A stretch of DNA of 64,000 nt, taken from an uncultured Bacteroidales bacterium (GTDB taxonomy: Bacteria; Bacteroidota; Bacteroidia; Bacteroidales; F082). The notes below the pieces were generated by a model. The model did not search any database, was not told the DNA's origin, and saw only the letters and a program-made list of their open reading frames with translations. The stretch is taken from assembly GCA_905233685.1 (NCBI GenBank), contig CAJOEZ010000003.1, positions 62,001-126,000 of the forward strand. The letters are read 5' to 3'. A program made the translations under genes and the position numbers. Below, piece by piece: positions 60,653 to 64,000 of the stretch. Numbering within the stretch: position 1 is the first letter of the stretch; each line of letters begins with the position of its first letter.

Positions 60653-61924
60653 TCAACGATATTGCTCAATAAAATCTCTAACTAACCTGAACACAGGTTC
60701 ATAGCTTTCGAAGCGGACGGTCTCGTAGGTGTCGAAAATGGTGTGGTAGTATTGGAAAGCGTCGCCCTCTTGGTTTTCGAGGAAAATGCAAGGCACATGG
60801 CGACTGGCAAAGGGGTAATGGTCGCTGTTGGCGGCCAACTCGCCACGGTTCAGGCTTTCGAAATGGTGCTTCTCGTTGTTGATTTGCTCAAACAAAGCGA
60901 AGCCGCGCATTCCCTCGTCGCTGACCTCGCAATACTGGACAGGGTTGTTGTCGCCAATCATGTCGATGTTGAACAGATACTTGATTTGTTCCAATGGCAC
61001 AAGCGGGTGCTGCGCATAAAACTCCGAGCCGCGAAGGTTGGCATCCTCGCCAGAGAAAGCAATGAAATACATGTCGTATTCGGGACGGTTTTGGGCGTAA
61101 TATGCAGCCAACGTGACAATGGCGGCAGTGCCCGAAGCATTGTCGTTGGCGCCCGCGTAATAAACCTGCCTGCCAAGGTTGCCGAGATGGTCATAGTGGG
61201 CCGTGAAGACATAGCAACTGTCATGCTTCTTGCCCTCCACTTTGGCGATGACGTTGAAGCACTCGTAATCCTTCAGGAACTTGTTGTCAATCTTCGCGCG
61301 GATAGTCTTCACGCCTTCGACAGCCTCAGGCGTCATCCAGATGATGGGTTTATCCACCACGCGATGACCGTATGCCTTATAAAACTTGATGGGAGAAGTC
61401 CAGGTTTGGATGAGTCCCGCATTGGTGCATTCACCCGCCTTTTGCAAACGCCCGAAAGCCTCGTGGTGCCGATAGGCAAACCAAAACTCACAAGCTACAA
61501 AGCAATTGGCGTATTCGGGTTTGGCCAGGTCGGCAAACATTTTGTCGGGGTCAAAGTTTAGGGTATCTACGTGATACACAGGAAATTCACCATACACTCC
61601 AGGCGAGTACTCACGCATGGAGTAATCAACGCCAGGCACCAACTTCTTTCCGTCGGCCCAAAGTATCATTTTTTTCGGGAAGGTGTTGATATCCAACTTA
61701 AATGGCTGACAAATCACCTCATCGACGCCGGCCTTTTCAAACTCCTTTTGCAAGTACTTTCCAGCCTTGTTGGCTCCACCTTTGGCATAGCCACGGCCTT
61801 GGTATTTTGCAGAACTCAACTCCTTGATAATCTGTTTGTAATGCGCCATGTCCTGAGCGTTCAACTGCGTCGCAGCGAATGCAATGGCAAAAACGATTCC
61901 GAAAATTGCAGTTTTCTTTGTCAT
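60653..61924 (-). CDS. M28 family aminopeptidase, secreted
   Basis: The 423-residue zinc peptidase has a signal peptide (cleavage after LNAQ). The metal-binding set is visible: His in TAHYDHLGN, Asp in GANDNASGTAA, Glu pair in AFSGEDANLRGSEF, Asp in FNIDMIGDN and His in NSDHYPF. These define M28 aminopeptidases. The protein should work in the periplasm on peptides. A -7 box overlaps the 3' end of the upstream gene at 61950-61957. Confidence 0.92.
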   Translation of the reverse strand: MTKKTAIFGIVFAIAFAATQLNAQDMAHYKQIIKELSSAKYQGRGYAKGGANKAGKYLQKEFEKAGVDEVICQPFKLDINTFPKKMILWADGKKLVPGVDYSMREYSPGVYGEFPVYHVDTLNFDPDKMFADLAKPEYANCFVACEFWFAYRHHEAFGRLQKAGECTNAGLIQTWTSPIKFYKAYGHRVVDKPIIWMTPEAVEGVKTIRAKIDNKFLKDYECFNVIAKVEGKKHDSCYVFTAHYDHLGNLGRQVYYAGANDNASGTAAIVTLAAYYAQNRPEYDMYFIAFSGEDANLRGSEFYAQHPLVPLEQIKYLFNIDMIGDNNPVQYCEVSDEGMRGFALFEQINNEKHHFESLNRGELAANSDHYPFASRHVPCIFLENQEGDAFQYYHTIFDTYETVRFESYEPVFRLVRDFIEQYR

Positions 61925-61941
61925 AACTTATTCTTTTGGAT

Positions 61942-62454
61942 TCAACCTGCAAAACTAAACAATTTTTCCAACATCTTCCTCCTAATATGCCTCAAAGCCG
62001 CAGGCAGCACTTCCGGTTCCATCATCTGGAGTGCGGTGTTCAGCTCTTCAAGCAATTCGGGATAGTGGACGCTTTGCGCGTAGGTTAGCTTGATGGCCAA
62101 AGTTTTCACCCCGATGGGCTCGTCGGAGAGTATCGAGTTGAAGCAGAAATTGAGGAAGTCAGTGCGGATGTGGTCTTGCTCAAAGGGCGTTCTTTCCAAG
62201 AGATTCAGAATCAGTCGTCTTTTGGTGGTGCTTTCGGTGCGCATGGCCTCGTCGACGAGGGTGTTTTGGCGCTCAGTCAGCCATGCATCCGCCGTTTTGG
62301 GCAGGTGTGTCATCACCCAAGCGGCGTTGTCGGAAGTTCGTTTGTCAGGGTCGAAGAGCAATCGGAAAAGTGTTTCCTTGAAATCAGCATTAGCCAATGC
62401 CTTGGCATCGCTTCCGCTGATTCTGTCGGATAATAAGGTTTTGAGTTTGGACAT
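61942..62454 (-). CDS. Small helical-repeat protein, unknown
   Basis: I do not recognise this 170-residue protein. It appears all-helical, with repeats of HEAT-like look (FKETLFRLLFDPDKRTSDNAAWVMTHL; then a segment DFLNFCFNSILSDEPIGVKTLAIKL). There is no signal peptide or membrane segment. It lies 3 bases after the protease gene stop and 17 bases before the M28 start, so the group is probably one operon. A scaffold-type role is possible but cannot be shown. Confidence 0.65.
   Translation of the reverse strand: MSKLKTLLSDRISGSDAKALANADFKETLFRLLFDPDKRTSDNAAWVMTHLPKTADAWLTERQNTLVDEAMRTESTTKRRLILNLLERTPFEQDHIRTDFLNFCFNSILSDEPIGVKTLAIKLTYAQSVHYPELLEELNTALQMMEPEVLPAALRHIRRKMLEKLFSFAG
61950..61957 (-). 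promoter_or_regulatory. Possible internal -7 element for the M28 peptidase
   Basis: Minus strand TAGTTTTG, 25 bases before the ATG at 61924, inside the end of the upstream gene. Confidence 0.4.
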
Positions 62455-62457
62455 GGT

Positions 62458-63666
62458 TTACCACCGATTTTTGGGCTCCAATGTGATATGCTTTTCGCTG
62501 CCGTCAAGACCGATGAGGTCTATCTCTTGCATAGGCGAAAACTCAACATCACACTCCTCTTCCCAAGAATAATCGGCGACGTTTTTCCCATTGATTGCCG
62601 TAATCACATCGCCCAATTCCATCCCCGCATTGGCGGCATCGCCGTCCCTGACTAACGAGGAAACGACCCATCCTTTGCCAATGTCGGTGTGGTTTTTGAA
62701 ACGATAGTCGTAGGTTGGTTTTTGCCTAGATTCAGGCTCGATGCGATGAAGATAAAGCATACTATTCTTCACGTCGATAATGATATTGTACTTCGACCAC
62801 ACTCCATTGCCAATCACACCTACATATTCACGTTTACTGAACGCTCCTGCTCCTTCGGGAAAGTAGGAAACTGGTACTCCTTTCAGGGTGTCGTTTCCAA
62901 TGACAATTCGGTCGGGCATCATGTCCACCTGCCATTCCTGGGCCTTGTCACCTATGCCTAATTGCGCCGCATCTGTAATGTATCTTTTGCCGGAAACCGT
63001 GTTAAGACCGTATTGTTTAACCGTTTGCGCCGTAAAATCCACCGACCCACCGCTGCCCGTATCCATCAGATACCAGCCTTTGACGGTCTTTCCACCGATG
63101 GTTATGGCAGCTTGCAGCATGATTCGGTTGCTCTTGTATTGGATGGGCACCTTGATGTAATCTTTGGTGTCGGGCTTGCCTGACTTGATCTGTTTCATGT
63201 ACTTATGCTCAAAATTGATTTCAAACGGGCAGTCCGCAATGTTCTTGATGCCCAAAATGCCGTCAGCGTGGTAACCCACGGCATTCCTCAATTGCATAAT
63301 CGGTACCCAGCCATAGTAATCTTCAATGTTTCCGATGTTGATTTTCGTTCGGTCGGCAATGATCTTCACCATTGTGCTTCCAGCCGTTCCGCCTGTCCGG
63401 GCATCATATAAATTCTCAGGTTTCCAGCCGGAATGGGCCAAAAAAACGCTGTCCACTCCGAACATATCAGAAGCTCCCGTATCAAAAACAGTATTACAAC
63501 AAATTGAGTCATTGATGGTTACGGGAATATACAAATGCCCACGGTTGTACCCTCGAAAAAGGAAAGGGATGCTATCGCTCGTTTGCGCCGAAACGTTCTG
63601 GAAGGCAAGGAAAAACGCAGCTGTCGTCACAAGAAAGTTTTTCCAAGATTTCAAGTGTTTGTTCAT
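62458..63666 (-). CDS. Secreted retropepsin-like aspartyl protease with PDZ domain
   Basis: The 402-residue protein has a signal peptide (cleavage after NVSAQ). Two aspartyl-protease triads are visible: VFDTGASDMF around residue 65 and LMDTGSGGSVDF around 202, so the chain contains both halves of a pepsin-like pair or two retropepsin-like units. A PDZ-like domain follows (GWVVSSLVRDGDAANAGMELGDVITAINGKNV). This architecture is common among Bacteroidota envelope proteases. Start ATG 63666. A full -33/-7 promoter lies at 63694-63726. Confidence 0.85.
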   Translation of the reverse strand: MNKHLKSWKNFLVTTAAFFLAFQNVSAQTSDSIPFLFRGYNRGHLYIPVTINDSICCNTVFDTGASDMFGVDSVFLAHSGWKPENLYDARTGGTAGSTMVKIIADRTKINIGNIEDYYGWVPIMQLRNAVGYHADGILGIKNIADCPFEINFEHKYMKQIKSGKPDTKDYIKVPIQYKSNRIMLQAAITIGGKTVKGWYLMDTGSGGSVDFTAQTVKQYGLNTVSGKRYITDAAQLGIGDKAQEWQVDMMPDRIVIGNDTLKGVPVSYFPEGAGAFSKREYVGVIGNGVWSKYNIIIDVKNSMLYLHRIEPESRQKPTYDYRFKNHTDIGKGWVVSSLVRDGDAANAGMELGDVITAINGKNVADYSWEEECDVEFSPMQEIDLIGLDGSEKHITLEPKNRW

Positions 63667-63693
63667 CTTCTTGACAGGTTTGGTTTGTGGCGA

Positions 63694-63726
63694 CAAAAAT
63701 ACACTTTTTTTATTACCGTTCGCAAA
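63694..63726 (-). promoter_or_regulatory. Bacteroidota promoter with -33 and -7 elements for the aspartyl protease
   Basis: Minus strand TTTG (plus 63723-63726), 21 bases, then TATTTTTG (plus 63694-63701). One of the best full promoters in the window. The -33 element falls inside the end of the DUF1905 gene. Confidence 0.65.
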
Positions 63727-63976
63727 AAGTGACGTGAACCATGTCGCCAAAACTCTTCCCTATCTGTTTCCGGATGTCTTTCCGCAGCCCGATAATAAAA
63801 CAAGGTGTGCCCATTTTCACGATTTGGCCGTCGTAAGGCACGCCGTCGAAAGTGGCGTGAACCAGCAGACGACCCTTGCCAAACAGCGCCGTGATGTCGA
63901 AAGGCACCTCCACGTAGGCGGCATCCATGTTCTCGTTTTGCAGGATGACCGCGTCAAATTCCAGCAGTCCTGACAT
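63713..63976 (-). CDS. DUF1905 family protein
   Basis: The 87-residue protein matches DUF1905, a small beta-barrel-like domain: [38 protein letters not shown] and [20 protein letters not shown]. Function is unknown; it can be fused to a YdeI-type domain, which is absent here. The gene seems complete, with ATG at 63976, and a partial CAAAAAT at the window edge may be its promoter. The stop overlaps the -33 element of the next gene. Confidence 0.82.
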   Translation of the reverse strand: MSGLLEFDAVILQNENMDAAYVEVPFDITALFGKGRLLVHATFDGVPYDGQIVKMGTPCFIIGLRKDIRKQIGKSFGDMVHVTFCER

Positions 63977-64000
63977 TTTTTGAAATCTTTCGGCAAAAAT

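Overview
The window is a 64 kb stretch of ordinary-looking chromosome from a member of the Bacteroidota, most likely an uncultured Bacteroidales. The evidence is: about twenty intergenic boxes matching the Bacteroidota promoter -7 consensus TAnnTTTG; the Bacteroidota ATP synthase gene order (atpD-atpC-membrane protein-atpB-atpE-atpF-atpH-atpA-atpG); a type IX secretion C-terminal sorting domain; DUF2851, HU-CCDC81/SPOR and DUF2807 proteins; serine palmitoyltransferase; and weak Shine-Dalgarno sequences. Apart from 50.9-52.1 kb, which is AT-rich, I see no phage, transposase, integrase, CRISPR array, tRNA or rRNA.

Layout. 0-9.5 kb: partial PTS-IIC-like permease, recX, an acyl-CoA dehydrogenase, an M49-like lipoprotein peptidase, a type IX-secreted protein, DUF2851 and a 5'-nucleotidase. 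9.5-12.1 kb: coiled-coil protein, zapA, a probable 6S RNA and rny. 12.1-20.4 kb: a glycosyltransferase, tgt, an LptF/G permease, then deoxynucleoside kinase, kdsB, HU/SPOR protein, trmB and a HerA-like ATPase. 20.4-27.6 kb: complete F1Fo ATP synthase operon. 27.9-33.0 kb: a lipid operon that looks like sphingolipid synthesis (CDP-alcohol transferase, GtrA-like, PlsC-like, GNAT-like acyltransferase, serine palmitoyltransferase, short-chain reductase). 33.1-43 kb: deoC-osmC-thioesterase-TSCPD, glmS-LMW-PTP-malQ, DUF1846 and small lipoproteins. 43-48 kb: GH89 alpha-N-acetylglucosaminidase, Pif1-like helicase, nucleoside deaminase. 48-50.9 kb: a second lipid operon (GNAT-like acyltransferase paralogue, plsX, acyl carrier protein, LolA-like protein). 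51-53 kb: a candidate structured RNA ending in a terminator, then tandem CsgG/LpoB-like genes. 53-53.7 kb: a ParE-type toxin-antitoxin pair. 53.7-58.7 kb: RND lipid-type exporter, FakA and DegV/FakB fatty-acid kinase. 58.8-64 kb: enolase, thioesterase, M28 peptidase, aspartyl protease with PDZ, DUF1905.

Lipid metabolism is the recurring theme. Two operons each carry one of a pair of paralogous 370-384 residue GNAT-like acyltransferases, one beside serine palmitoyltransferase and the other beside plsX and a dedicated ACP. A fatty-acid kinase, RND exporter and acyl-thioesterases lie close by. The best leads for something new are this linkage, the structured RNA at 51.14-51.41 kb, and a REP-like palindrome found both inside malQ and inside the atp operon. 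All assignments come from reading the sequence; no database search was run.
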